Assembly: GCF_024168045.1 (NCBI RefSeq)
Contig: NZ_CP100126.1
Location: 2,063,501 to 2,127,500 of the forward strand
Source: Dorea longicatena
Lineage (GTDB): Bacteria; Bacillota; Clostridia; Lachnospirales; Lachnospiraceae
Length of the DNA: 64,000 nucleotides
Reading direction: 5' to 3'
Shown: piece by piece, positions 20,229 to 28,439 of the stretch
Layout of the letters: each line of letters opens with the position of its first letter
Numbering within the stretch: the first letter of the stretch is position 1
Program-made: the position numbers and the translations under genes
The notes under the pieces: model-generated
Databases searched by the model: none
Seen by the model: the letters and a program-made list of their open reading frames with translations, nothing else
Told to the model about the DNA's origin: nothing

Positions 20229-20270
20229 CAAAAAACGAGCAGAAGTCTTACAGAATTGTAAGATTTCTGC
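20229..20270 (-). terminator. Terminator between histidine kinase and ABC transporter genes
   Basis: The 32-base hairpin 20239-20270 (GCAGAA, TCTTACA, loop, TGTAAGA, TTCTGC arms) is followed on the minus strand by CTCG and a six-T run. It separates the sensor unit from the exporter unit. Confidence 0.75.
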
Positions 20271-20281
20271 CCACTTAAAAT

Positions 20282-21526
20282 TTAACCAACATATGGTAAT
20301 TGAATCACAAACGTGCTTCCTTTTTTCTTTTTGCCGGAGGTTACCGTAATCGTACCTACGTGTTTTTCGATAATTTCTCTCGATAGAAAAAGTCCGATTC
20401 CTGTACCACTCTTTTCCATGACCTCCTTGGAACTTCCTCTGTAAAATCGTTGAAAAATTTTGTGATACTCATTCTGCGGAATACCAATTCCCTGATCCTC
20501 AATTTCCATTCTTACAAGATCGTTTCTTTTTTGTAACCGGATAAATATTTTTGAACCACACGGACTGTACTTGATTGCATTATCCAGAACGTTGATCACA
20601 GCTTCACCAAGCCATCTTTTATCCTGCATAACCATACATGTTTCCAGCTCTTTTGCATAGTCAAAAACGAATTCAATTTCTTTCTCATCCGCTTTTGGAT
20701 AAGTACAGTTCACAGCAGATATGACAGTATCCATAAGCGGAAGTTTTTTCTTATTAATCTGAATCAGTCCAGTTTCCATCTTGGATATTTCAAGAAGCGA
20801 CTGCAATAATGTCTCCAGTCCATCCAGAGCACTCCGACAACGGATACGAAACTCCTCCTGTTCTGTGGCACTTAAGTCATTCTGCATCAGCACACTAAAA
20901 CATGTATCCAAAGCTGCAACCGGTGTCTTTAACTGGTGAGAAATATCAGAAACCATTTCTTTCGTGTTCTCCTTTTCTGCCCTTGCTTCTTCCTTTAGCA
21001 ACTGAATATGATGTCCGATTGCTTCAAGCTGGTCATTCAATTTTTCCAGTTCTGCAAGATTTTCCGTTTTCAGTAAATCATCAAATTTATTTTCACGGAA
21101 TCTGATCAGAATTTCTTCCAACTGGTCTAAAATTTTCTGATGACACGCATCTTCTTTTTTCTTCCAATAAAATAAAAAAGTCAAGAGAAGCACACATATC
21201 ACAGTGCTTACAGCACTGGTCACCATAACCTGATGCCGGAATTGCAAATAAAATGCATTCCCTTTATTTCCCCAGTATCCATATTGCTCCAATAATTGCA
21301 TTCCCTGTTCGTTGGTTTCAACATCCTTATTCTTAAGCAATTCCGAAACAGCATCCAGCCCGGAAAATTCTTCCTTTGTAGCAATCTCTGTCATAAGATT
21401 CATTTTATATTTATAATCTTCATAAAACACATACGTGGTAAAGCAATTTAATATTGCAAACAATAATATGACAGGTAATACCAAGGAGAGCACTACTGTA
21501 ATCTTCTTGCGATATCTCTTTGTCAC
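20282..21526 (-). CDS. Sensor histidine kinase
   Basis: 414 residues from a GTG start. The longer frame begins at 21547, but AGGAGG lies exactly 7 nt before GTG at 21526, and that GTG overlaps the response-regulator stop as GTGA, so I choose it. Helices at about 10-32 and 100-120 flank a ~65-residue extracellular loop. The H-box is SDISHQLKTPVAALD (His197), then NVLDNAIKYS, DQGIGIP and GTGIGLFLSREI. It has no HAMP domain that I can see. The neighbouring FtsX exporter suggests antimicrobial-peptide or drug sensing. Confidence 0.93.
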   Translation of the reverse strand: MTKRYRKKITVVLSLVLPVILLFAILNCFTTYVFYEDYKYKMNLMTEIATKEEFSGLDAVSELLKNKDVETNEQGMQLLEQYGYWGNKGNAFYLQFRHQVMVTSAVSTVICVLLLTFLFYWKKKEDACHQKILDQLEEILIRFRENKFDDLLKTENLAELEKLNDQLEAIGHHIQLLKEEARAEKENTKEMVSDISHQLKTPVAALDTCFSVLMQNDLSATEQEEFRIRCRSALDGLETLLQSLLEISKMETGLIQINKKKLPLMDTVISAVNCTYPKADEKEIEFVFDYAKELETCMVMQDKRWLGEAVINVLDNAIKYSPCGSKIFIRLQKRNDLVRMEIEDQGIGIPQNEYHKIFQRFYRGSSKEVMEKSGTGIGLFLSREIIEKHVGTITVTSGKKKKGSTFVIQLPYVG

Positions 21527-22212
21527 TGCCTTACCTCCTGATTCCATATATACCCAAGACCTCTGATATTCTTTATATAGACCGGTGCAGCCGGATTGTC
21601 TTCGATTTTCTCACGGAGTCTTCTGATATTGACAGCGATTGTATTTTCATCCACAAAATCCCCTTCCAGATCAAACACATTTTCCAATATTTGTGTTTTT
21701 GAAAGAATCTGTTTCGGATTCTGAAGAAAAAAAGTCAGCATTTTCAACTCCGTTTTTGTCAGACTGATTTCACGACTCTTTATCAGGACTTTCATTTCTC
21801 CTGCGATAAATACGATATCTCCCGAAATCATCTTTCCGGCTTCCGTTTTCTCCTGTCTGCGGCGGAAATGTGCTTCTATTTTCAAAAGAAGTACCGAAAG
21901 ACTAAACGGCTTTGTAATATAATCATCTGCCCCTGCTTCATATCCCATGACCTGATCCATCTCCTGATCTAGTGCTGTAAGACAAATAATGTATGTATTA
22001 TAATTGCATCTCATCCACCTTACAAATTCCAGTCCATTCCCATCCGGAAGATTCACATCACAAATGGTAACATCCACATTATTATCACTTGCAATTCTTT
22101 TCGCTTTTTTCACTGATTCTGCTGAAAAAACCTCATATCCGGATTTTTTCAGTGAGAATGTAATTCCACGATTTAAATTTTCATCATCTTCAACCACGAG
22201 TATACCTGGCAT
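21523..22212 (-). CDS. OmpR-type response regulator
   Basis: 229 residues. Receiver: VVEDDENLN acidic pocket, Asp52 in TICDVNLPDGNG, threonine in LTALDQE and lysine in TKPFSL. Effector: winged helix closing with DENTIAVNIRRLREKIE and IRGLGYIW. It is the first gene of the four-gene sensor/exporter set (response regulator, kinase, then ATPase and permease). The sequence class is close to regulators of BceRS/VraRS-like detoxification systems, though the permease is not BceB-like. Confidence 0.94.
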   Translation of the reverse strand: MPGILVVEDDENLNRGITFSLKKSGYEVFSAESVKKAKRIASDNNVDVTICDVNLPDGNGLEFVRWMRCNYNTYIICLTALDQEMDQVMGYEAGADDYITKPFSLSVLLLKIEAHFRRRQEKTEAGKMISGDIVFIAGEMKVLIKSREISLTKTELKMLTFFLQNPKQILSKTQILENVFDLEGDFVDENTIAVNIRRLREKIEDNPAAPVYIKNIRGLGYIWNQEVRQ

Positions 22213-22300
22213 AGCATATGCACCTCTCTTTATTAACTATCCAGAATAGAAATTAGCTTTTGTTCGCCTTCCGCATCCAAGACATATTAAAACAATTCCG

Positions 22301-22582
22301 ATTGAGATTTCACCTGTTTTATGGGATTTAATAACTGTTATATTTTGTTATCAAATTTCTCACAAACTATTGAAAACACTAAGTTTGTGACAGGTGATCT
22401 TTCCCTTATATGTTCCCTTGTGTTATATCGTCCCACCAGAGTTTACGGACTCTGGTAAGGGAAAAAGCAAGGGCAACAAAATCATATAACACAGTATAAC
22501 ACAAAATGAAACTGACATGGTGAACTGATTGAAATGCTTCTGATTTTTTTAATGTGATTAATTGATTTGAAGGAGACACGAT
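22301..22582. repeat. Long intergenic element, copy 1 (5' part, before a DUF6061-like remnant)
   Basis: This stretch aligns end to end with 30001-30288. Shared blocks include GGGATTTAATAA, CTTGAAAACACTAAGTTT-like bases, paired TTTCCCTT/AAGGGAAA arms around 22402-22475, and CATGGTGAACTGATTGAAAT before the ribosome site GAAGGAGA. The inverted arms should fold as a two-step hairpin. It may be a structured leader, a promoter region or the 5' part of a small mobile element. The rest of the gap back to 22213 shows nothing else. Confidence 0.6.
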
Positions 22583-22819
22583 ATGAATATTATTTACGCA
22601 GAATACAATATGTACTAGAACAGCATAGACATCTACACCCATACTGGTTATATGCTTCGTATTGACTGCAATAAGGCAGAAAATAGTATTAAAACTACAC
22701 CATGCTCTCAGTGTGCGTTAAATGCACTGGCGATTGACGAACCGCTTGAATATGCAAGGCTGTACCTTGATGGCACGATGCAAATTTGGGTAGACACAGA
22801 AGATTCACTGGAGATGTAG
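22583..22819 (+). pseudogene. DUF6061-like small protein gene, one in-frame stop (copy 1)
   Basis: The frame has 79 codons with a good ribosome site (AAGGAGACACGAT then ATG). It reads MNIIYAEYN, then after TAG at codon 12 continues NSIDIYTHTGYMLRIDC, LNALAIDEPLEYARLYLDG and TMQIWVD. The same protein is encoded at 30289-30525 with identical length. It resembles the uncharacterised DUF6061 family common in Lachnospiraceae; that name is from memory. The single TAG makes it a probable recent pseudogene. Confidence 0.65.
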
Positions 22820-22869
22820 AACAAAATATAAAATGCATAGTTTTCACTTGAAGCGTTATAACGTCATAA

Positions 22870-22992
22870 GGCATTTATTTATATGTAGACGAATATTACC
22901 GGCAAAAGGGCATCGGAAAACACCTATTATCCGAAGCTAAAAATACTGCTAAGCAATTAGGTTATACCAAAATATCTTTATATTTTCCATAA
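22870..22992 (+). pseudogene. GNAT acetyltransferase C-terminal remnant
   Basis: About 40 codons without a start. The frame reads GIYLYVDEYYRQKGIGKHLL, SEAKNTAKQLGYTKISLYFP, then stop. YRQKGIGKHLL is the acetyl-CoA-binding motif A of GCN5-type acetyltransferases. The homology stops exactly where the direct repeat starting at 22981 begins, so the gene was cut at a recombination junction. Confidence 0.7.
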
Positions 22993-23119
22993 AAAATTAT
23001 TCAATTTTTGTATAAACTTTCTTATCTTTCCATCAAAAAAAATCTGTATCCCCTTACGCCCTTGGGTGGCGTAAGGGGTTTACAGATTTTTATTACTACT
23101 TATTCTCTACATACTGGAA
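22981..23119. repeat. 139 bp direct repeat, copy A
   Basis: Nearly identical to 34165-34304: the differences I see are one base in an A-run, two substitutions in the hairpin and one near the end. It contains a strong hairpin terminator and ends in TACTGGAA just before the stop codon of the following minus-strand gene. The two copies are in the same orientation and bracket about 11 kb of accessory genes. Confidence 0.9.
23041..23088. terminator. Bidirectional hairpin terminator inside repeat A
   Basis: AATCTGTA pairs with TACAGATT and CCCCTTACGCC with GGCGTAAGGGG around a 7-base loop, with A-runs before and T-runs after. It serves the DUF3784 gene on the minus strand. Confidence 0.85.
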
Positions 23120-23123
23120 GTTA

Positions 23124-23456
23124 TTACTTTCTGCATAGTGTGTTTCCTAAAATGATAATTACCACGACATCAACCAAAATAATCCCCAATGCAATATATA
23201 TAAAAAATGCAGGCAAAATATTTTCAAACAAGCTCATAGTTAATGCAAGAATTGCTATAATAGACATTCCAATTCCCATTGTTCTGCATAACTTCTTTTC
23301 ATCATATTTTTCCTTTTCTTCTCTTGAAGCTGTATTATATCCAGAAATGAACCAGCTTCCATGTCCAGAAAGTAAAATAATAGAAAGTACAGCAAATATC
23401 ACAAAGACAATCCACACTATCCAATCAGAGCCTGTTGCTAAATCTGCTAATTTCAT
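23124..23456 (-). CDS. DUF3784 family membrane protein
   Basis: 110 residues with three predicted helices (about 12-31, 62-80 and 86-106). The cytoplasmic motif GYNTASREEKEKYDEKKLCR is the hallmark of the DUF3784 family in Firmicutes. Function unknown; such proteins often sit in small accessory modules with HTH regulators or immunity-like membrane proteins. The stop lies directly against repeat A and a cassette-type motif follows its 5' side at 23480-23510. Confidence 0.78.
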   Translation of the reverse strand: MKLADLATGSDWIVWIVFVIFAVLSIILLSGHGSWFISGYNTASREEKEKYDEKKLCRTMGIGMSIIAILALTMSLFENILPAFFIYIALGIILVDVVVIIILGNTLCRK

Positions 23457-23479
23457 TTACATACTCCTCCTTACATTTC

Positions 23480-23510
23480 ATTTTCTTAATTCTATAAACT
23501 GGAATTTCAT
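23480..23510. repeat. Inter-gene motif, instance in front of the HTH gene tail
   Basis: Core ATTTTCTTAATTC, then TATAAACTGGAATTTCAT. The same motif recurs between short genes throughout 23-38 kb and sits between the 5' end of one gene and the 3' end of the next. Confidence 0.7.
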
Positions 23511-23544
23511 GAATTATCGCTTGCCTTAAACTTGCTGACACAAA

Positions 23545-24006
23545 TCATTTAGTTTCCAATCCACTCAAATAGAATTGATATAACAAATACACCAGAGAAA
23601 ATATACCAATTAACAAATACGCCACATTTTCTTTTAAAGATACTAGATACGATGAGAATACAACAAAGCCAATAACCTTGATTACCGCTTTAATTTTTCG
23701 ATTTTCAATCTTATCAATTTTACAACAGATAAAACGTACTCCAATAACCATAGGAGAAAATAAGATTGCAATCAAAATTAATATAATATTTTGCTTATTA
23801 AAAATAAGCTTTGATAACTGTTTTTTCTCATTATCCTTGATGTCCAAATACTGGTATAGCAATATAAGAGAGGCTTGGTCGGGAACACTTTTTCCCAATT
23901 CCCATTTCGAAATTGTCTGTCGCGTAACAAAGACAACATCAGCCAGTTGTTGTTGGGTTAAGCCCTTTTCAATTCTGGCTGATTTAATCAAATCTGATAT
24001 TTCCAT
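23545..24006 (-). CDS. XRE-type helix-turn-helix protein with C-terminal membrane helices
   Basis: 153 residues. The N-terminal ~65 residues are an XRE/Cro HTH (RIEKGLTQQQLADVVFVTRQ, then ISKWELGKSVPDQASLI), followed by two or three hydrophobic helices (NIILILIAILFSPMVIGVRFI, AVIKVIGFVVFSSYLVS, VAYLLIGIFSLVYLLYQF). Membrane-tethered XRE regulators are common in Firmicutes. It is 16 bp downstream of a small membrane protein gene and probably regulates that pair. Confidence 0.82.
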   Translation of the reverse strand: MEISDLIKSARIEKGLTQQQLADVVFVTRQTISKWELGKSVPDQASLILLYQYLDIKDNEKKQLSKLIFNKQNIILILIAILFSPMVIGVRFICCKIDKIENRKIKAVIKVIGFVVFSSYLVSLKENVAYLLIGIFSLVYLLYQFYLSGLETK

Positions 24007-24022
24007 AGTTGTACTCCATTTA

Positions 24023-24304
24023 TTATCTGTTTTTAATAGTGTCGCATAATGTTATTGCTAAACAAGCAACTATTACAAGAAAACTCATCTGATGTTTAAT
24101 AACAACGCAAAATAGGCTAATTGCCAATAACATACCGATAAAAGCAATCATACTATACTTGTATATCCTAGGATGTTTTTGGGATAATGCATTCGATATT
24201 TTTATAATTACTGCTATCATAGGAATAATTAATACCCCCATAACACCAAATAAAATTCCAGTTGCAACAACACTCATTTTGTTTTTCTTTAATTCCTTCA
24301 ACAT
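24023..24304 (-). CDS. Small membrane protein of unknown family
   Basis: 93 residues with three predicted helices (about 11-35, 48-65 and 71-87) and a lysine-rich N-terminus (MLKELKKNKM). A perfect AAAGGAGG site precedes the ATG. It is the first gene of a two-gene unit with the HTH/membrane protein. No family recognised; an accessory membrane partner or immunity-type role is possible but not shown. Confidence 0.7.
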   Translation of the reverse strand: MLKELKKNKMSVVATGILFGVMGVLIIPMIAVIIKISNALSQKHPRIYKYSMIAFIGMLLAISLFCVVIKHQMSFLVIVACLAITLCDTIKNR

Positions 24305-24421
24305 AAAAAGAACCTCCTTTGTTTTTGATACTTTGATATTAAAATAGAATTCTTTTTATGTCACGCAACGCTTGTGAAAACAGGCGCAACGGTAACGATT
24401 TTCATTCTGGTCATCGAAAGC

Positions 24422-24471
24422 AAAATTCCGATTTTTCGTTCTCTGCGACTTCCCAATAAACGGGAATTTTA
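24422..24471. repeat. Inter-gene motif with inverted ends
   Basis: Begins AAAATTCCGATTTTT and ends AAACGGGAATTTT, imperfect reverse complements, with the variable middle CGTTCTCTGCGACTTCCC. It includes the stop codon of the GyrI-like gene. The upstream 24305-24421 contains a GC-richer stretch with no gene I can see. Confidence 0.7.
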
Positions 24472-25101
24472 CGCTTTCTTAATTGGATGTCTAATTACAG
24501 TTTTCCATTTTTCTGGGGCAACCTTTCTTGCATCAGACATATAAATCTCGTGGTGCAACCTATCTTTGTTAATATCATTAACATATCCATTTTGTTCTAA
24601 ATAAGTATCCATAAGCGCAACAGTTGCTGGCTCATTATCAAAAGAACCTATATGCATAATTTGAACGCATAATCCCTCATCAATCGTAAGATACTCTGCT
24701 GACGAACAATCAAGTTTCTTCTTTTTCGTTGCTGTTTCTACCGCCCAGTCAAAATCAGCTTTAGAAATGAAATCAGGCAAACGGATAACAGAAATCCAGC
24801 TGAAAGCAGACTTATTTGTATAATCTACACTCTCGACATCATCCTGCCACCAAAAACCTTCCAATGGCGGAACAACATATTCAAAAAATCCTTCAATTTT
24901 ATAATCAGTCTTGTAACTCATTTTTAATGTGTATGCAACAGCATATAGAACACTGATTGCTTGTTGATATGCTCCGCCTTCTTCATTTGGATTGCCTTTT
25001 CCTCTAACTGCAATATAATTTGCCTTAGGTACATTTACAATCTCTGGTTTGTTCTTCGGCATATAGAATTCTTTATACTCTTTTTTAAAATCAAAAGCCA
25101 T
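24469..25101 (-). CDS. GyrI-like small-molecule-binding domain protein
   Basis: 210 residues. It matches the stand-alone GyrI/SHS2-like proteins of Firmicutes: MAFDFKKEYKEFYMPKNKPE, then VPKANYIAVRGKGNPNEEGG, YKIEGFFEYVVPPLEGFWW and LHHEIYMSDARKVAPEKWKT. Members bind or hydrolyse small aromatic or cationic compounds. A TTG is open four codons upstream at 25113, but GGAGG is 5 nt before ATG 25101. Both ends carry the inter-gene motif, as if the gene were one cassette. Confidence 0.85.
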   Translation of the reverse strand: MAFDFKKEYKEFYMPKNKPEIVNVPKANYIAVRGKGNPNEEGGAYQQAISVLYAVAYTLKMSYKTDYKIEGFFEYVVPPLEGFWWQDDVESVDYTNKSAFSWISVIRLPDFISKADFDWAVETATKKKKLDCSSAEYLTIDEGLCVQIMHIGSFDNEPATVALMDTYLEQNGYVNDINKDRLHHEIYMSDARKVAPEKWKTVIRHPIKKA

Positions 25102-25111
25102 AATAACCTCC

Positions 25112-25149
25112 AAAATTCCGATTTTCTCAATTCTCCAAACTTGAATTTA
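25112..25149. repeat. Inter-gene motif, best-formed instance
   Basis: AAAATTCCGATTTTCTCAAT, then TCTCCAAACTTGAATTTA. It begins about ten bases before the GyrI-like ATG on the minus strand and ends in the stop codon of the macrodomain gene, so the whole gap between the two genes is the motif. Confidence 0.75.
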
Positions 25150-26187
25150 TTTGGAAGATTTTATTATCCATTCATCAAGAAATTTCATTTGTTCATCCGT
25201 ATGAAACCAATGCTCTCCATTTTTCATAATAGAAAGTGTTGAATTAGTCCTCTGTACAAATTCAAATATCGTTCCATAAGCGGTAAGATTATCTTTTTCA
25301 CCATACAAAATGTGCGTTGGGATTTCCCATATAATAGGATTTTCTCTTGCATAGCAAAGATAATCCCATGAAAGAGTCTCTCCAAAGGTTGTCTGAATTT
25401 CTTTTTTCTCTTTGAGTTCATCCTCTGTAACATTTGCCCAAATCATCATAAACACATTAAAGATTACCTTTTTTATTCTGCTGTCTTTGTTAAGATACTG
25501 CTTTACAGTGTTCGTTGCAATCTCGGCAGCTCGTTGCCGTGGAAAACGGAATACACCTGTAGACAAACAACAGAATGCAATAGATTCCACACCAGTATCA
25601 GCTGCAAGCTTTAGGCACTCTGTGTAGCAGCTTGCCAACAGGTCTTCGTCTTCTTTTGTGACTTTCCATTGTATAATAGGTCCTACCGTATGAAGAATAT
25701 ATTTTGTCGGAAGATTGTATCCCGATGTTATCTTTGCTTTGCCGGTCTCTTCTTCATGCCCCTGCTTTGCCATAATTTCATGCATTTTCAGACGAAGTTC
25801 CATTCCAGCATAAGTATGAATAAAGTTATCAATACAGGCATGCATCGGTGAAAAACAACCAAGCATCTGTGAGTTACACGCATTCACGATCGCATCACAT
25901 TTCAAAGTGGTAATATCCCCCTGCCAGATATATAATCTCAAATCGGATTTTACAGGTGCAAGCGTGTCAACATCTGTGATTCCACGCTCTATATTTCTTT
26001 CTGTAAGATACTCATCCTGTATTTTCAAAAAATCATTACTGATTGGTCTTGGCGGTCTGACATTCATAAGTGAGCGGAGCAGATTTTCCTGCCCCTGCTT
26101 ATCCGTAGGAATACTCTGTCTGACAAATTTCATTTCTTCTTTTAAAAGATAATGGATCAGATATTCTCTTCGTTCATCCTGTGTCAT
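25147..26187 (-). CDS. Zinc macrodomain ADP-ribose hydrolase fused to an alpha/beta-hydrolase tail
   Basis: 346 residues. Residues 1-~245 are the SirTM-linked zinc macrodomain: GDITTLKCDAIVNACNSQM, zinc ligands Cys111/His116/Cys118 in GCFSPMHACIDN, HTVGP and LSTGVFRFP. It should remove the ADP-ribose that the neighbouring sirtuin adds. Free-standing relatives end near residue 265. Here, from about 247, the chain continues with what looks like the C-terminal part of an alpha/beta hydrolase, including THILYGEKDN (Asp299) and GEHWFH (His326) but no nucleophile serine. This looks like an in-frame deletion fusion. ATGA overlap with the sirtuin gene. Confidence 0.85.
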   Translation of the reverse strand: MTQDERREYLIHYLLKEEMKFVRQSIPTDKQGQENLLRSLMNVRPPRPISNDFLKIQDEYLTERNIERGITDVDTLAPVKSDLRLYIWQGDITTLKCDAIVNACNSQMLGCFSPMHACIDNFIHTYAGMELRLKMHEIMAKQGHEEETGKAKITSGYNLPTKYILHTVGPIIQWKVTKEDEDLLASCYTECLKLAADTGVESIAFCCLSTGVFRFPRQRAAEIATNTVKQYLNKDSRIKKVIFNVFMMIWANVTEDELKEKKEIQTTFGETLSWDYLCYARENPIIWEIPTHILYGEKDNLTAYGTIFEFVQRTNSTLSIMKNGEHWFHTDEQMKFLDEWIIKSSK

Positions 26188-27128
26188 AATACTTTCCCCC
26201 TTATATCCGTAATTGCCTTTGCCATATCACCGCCAATACCGATTGCACGCTTCCCGAAGCTTTCCGGCACTACCGCTTCGTCCATATTCAGACGTATCAG
26301 ACTATAAGATGAATTCTCCCGCACCATCTTTTCAAAAGGAAATCTTATAATTATCGGGGTGTTAAATCCAACTCCAAGTTCCAAAAGAACAACCTTTTTA
26401 TCCTTATTCTGTTCCATGAAGTCTGCATACCTGTCGGCTGCCTCATGCCACGCTTCATCTTCCACAAAATAATTATCACAACGCAGATTCATAGCCATAT
26501 TGCCGCCACACACCGGACATTTTGGTACAAGCTCTGATGGAATCAGGCAATCCTTTCTTGCTTCATCCATTTTATGAAACAGTTCTTCCGCATTATATGT
26601 CTTTGGATGACAGGCTTTCTGGCACTGGATTTTTCCATAGTCTCCCTGTGTTGCAAATATTCTTTGTTCATCAAATCCTGCCTTATAAAACTGATGATCC
26701 ACATTGGTTGTAAGCACAAAATATTCTTTGTTCTTTACAATATCATAAAGCTCTATATAAAGCGGCAATGCCGGAGGATCAAAGCGGTTCATCAATGCAT
26801 GTTTTGACCAGTATCCCCACTTTGCCTCCTCAGACGGATATGGATAAAATCCGGCTGCATACATATCTGTCATGTAGTGCCCACCGTATTTTTTTATAAA
26901 TTCTGCAAAATTGTCCGTAAACCTTTTGCCGCCATACTGGATTCCTGCCGCTGTCGATGCCCCGGCTCCTGCCCCGATTATAACACAGTCTGCATTTCTT
27001 ATATACTCTGCTGTTCTGTCAATCTGGTCTTCATATGCATCCTTTTGGAATACATAATCCCTTGCCGGAATACTGCATAAAAAATCCTGCCAGTTAATAT
27101 GCCCTTTTCTGATTTTCTTAAAGATCAT
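26184..27128 (-). CDS. SirTM-type sirtuin (protein ADP-ribosyltransferase)
   Basis: 314 residues. NAD site GAGAGAS (52-58), TTNVDHQF and the zinc cysteines CQKAC...CPVCG are present. In place of the deacetylase HG motif it has ATQGDY with glutamine, the mark of class M sirtuins (SirTM), which ADP-ribosylate proteins in Staphylococcus and Streptococcus. Those loci encode a macrodomain, a lipoylated GcvH-like target and a lipoate ligase. Here only the macrodomain is adjacent, and the upstream partners are flavin genes. Start 3 bp after the previous stop. Confidence 0.88.
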   Translation of the reverse strand: MIFKKIRKGHINWQDFLCSIPARDYVFQKDAYEDQIDRTAEYIRNADCVIIGAGAGASTAAGIQYGGKRFTDNFAEFIKKYGGHYMTDMYAAGFYPYPSEEAKWGYWSKHALMNRFDPPALPLYIELYDIVKNKEYFVLTTNVDHQFYKAGFDEQRIFATQGDYGKIQCQKACHPKTYNAEELFHKMDEARKDCLIPSELVPKCPVCGGNMAMNLRCDNYFVEDEAWHEAADRYADFMEQNKDKKVVLLELGVGFNTPIIIRFPFEKMVRENSSYSLIRLNMDEAVVPESFGKRAIGIGGDMAKAITDIRGKVL

Positions 27129-27131
27129 AGC

Positions 27132-27740
27132 TTAACCTCTTTTCTCAATACACTGCTTCGGACAAATTTCTGCACATCTTCCGCAATGCAGACAATGATT
27201 CTGATTGATTACAACAGAAACTGAAGATATATCAATGCATTTTTGCGGACATACCGAGTAACACAACTTACATCCGATACAGTCTTTCCCAACAAAATAC
27301 CCCGTCTGAACAACTTCTGCTTTTCCGATTGTTATAGTATCTCTCACAATATTTGATGGATTGCTGATATCAAAATACTCGCCCTGTGCCTCATACAGCT
27401 GAAACACTTCGATTGCGTCTTTCGTATCTCCCGGATAGATTTTCTTCATGTATGGATTTCTATCAAACATAATATCAAGATTCTTTTTCCCGATGTTCTT
27501 TATTTTTCCACGAAGAGAAACTGCAATTTTGTCTTTTGTTGCAGATATTGCCACATACTGCTGCTCCATTAACTGGTCATAAAATGCTTTTCCTTTTGCT
27601 GTAAGAAAATACACGCCTTCCTCATCATAGTACATCATATCTATAATCCTAGCCTGAGGATGTCCGTCCGAACCTATTGTGGCGACTGTTGTGGAGTGAA
27701 TATCGTCCACCAGAAGTTTAAGGTAATCCATTTTTGTCAT
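27132..27740 (-). CDS. Pyridoxamine-phosphate-oxidase-like flavin protein with two [4Fe-4S] motifs
   Basis: 202 residues. The N-terminal ~120 residues form a split-barrel FMN-binding fold (STTVATIGSDGHPQARIIDM, VYFLTAKGKAFYDQL). The C-terminus is a bacterial-ferredoxin domain with two cluster motifs, CIGCKLCYSVCPQKC and CLHCGRCAEICPKQC. This suggests electron transfer between clusters and a flavin. ATGA overlap with ribU couples it to riboflavin uptake under the FMN riboswitch. The substrate is unknown. Confidence 0.85.
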   Translation of the reverse strand: MTKMDYLKLLVDDIHSTTVATIGSDGHPQARIIDMMYYDEEGVYFLTAKGKAFYDQLMEQQYVAISATKDKIAVSLRGKIKNIGKKNLDIMFDRNPYMKKIYPGDTKDAIEVFQLYEAQGEYFDISNPSNIVRDTITIGKAEVVQTGYFVGKDCIGCKLCYSVCPQKCIDISSVSVVINQNHCLHCGRCAEICPKQCIEKRG

Positions 27741-28360
27741 TTCAAAGTCTCTCCTTTCAGTATCGGTGTAAGTTTTTTATATATCATCATGGTAATTGCT
27801 CCGATTACCAAGCCTTTTAAAATATTAAACGGCAATGCATTGAATAACACAACGTCCAACTTTGTCTCAATAAATGGCAGGAACTCACCAAAGGATGCAA
27901 TCAGCTGATCAAGCGGCATAAATGTTTCAAACAGTGGCAGAAGAATAAAATAATTCACAATCGCCGCTGCTATTCCCATAACAATACTTGATATAACACA
28001 TGCCCATATCGCCGTTTTCTTAGTCTTTTTATGTTTGTATATAAAACCAGCAGCCATTACATATGATGTACATATCAGGAAATTGGCAAGTTCACCAATT
28101 CCTCCTGTTGATGTTGACAGAAGCTGTAATATATTCTTTATCAATTCTATCATCACTCCTGTAACCGGTCCAAACGCAAACGCCCCAATCAGTGCAGGTA
28201 AATCTGACAGATCCATTCGTGCAAATGATGGACTCAAAGGAACCGGAAACTCTAAAAATGCCAACACATATGATATAGCTGCCAGTAGAGCTGTCATTGT
28301 TATCGTCCTTGTAGAAACTAAATTTTTTCTTATTTTAATAGTTGCTGTATTGTTACTCAT
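27737..28360 (-). CDS. ribU: Riboflavin ECF transporter, substrate-binding subunit RibU
   Basis: 207 residues with about six membrane helices. Hallmarks of the S component RibU are FPVPLSPSFARMDLSDLP and ALIGAFAFGPVTGV, followed by LLSTSTGGIGELANF. It binds riboflavin and works with the shared EcfA/A'/T module, not present here. The gene lies just behind an FMN riboswitch with terminator, so uptake is shut off when FMN is plentiful. It heads a four-gene coupled operon. Confidence 0.93.
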   Translation of the reverse strand: MSNNTATIKIRKNLVSTRTITMTALLAAISYVLAFLEFPVPLSPSFARMDLSDLPALIGAFAFGPVTGVMIELIKNILQLLSTSTGGIGELANFLICTSYVMAAGFIYKHKKTKKTAIWACVISSIVMGIAAAIVNYFILLPLFETFMPLDQLIASFGEFLPFIETKLDVVLFNALPFNILKGLVIGAITMMIYKKLTPILKGETLK

Positions 28361-28399
28361 AAATCTCCTTTTTGTGAGATATGTCTGAATTTAAAACAG

Positions 28400-28424
28400 C
28401 CCGCAGGACGGGATTTCCTGCGAG
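28400..28424 (-). terminator. Terminator of the FMN riboswitch
   Basis: On the minus strand CTCGCAGGA and TCCTGCGGG arms enclose AATCCCG, followed by CTGTTTTAAA. It lies between the aptamer and ribU (start 28360), the expected place for transcription attenuation. Confidence 0.85.
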
Positions 28425-28439
28425 ACGTGTTTTATCATA

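Noticed and set aside
22406..22642. An antisense frame that has a similar counterpart at 30106-30321 (shared EAFQSVHHV and FILCYTVL)
   Set aside because: The two peptides differ at many non-synonymous sites, and the similarity follows from the DNA repeat. The hairpin arms explain it better than a protein.
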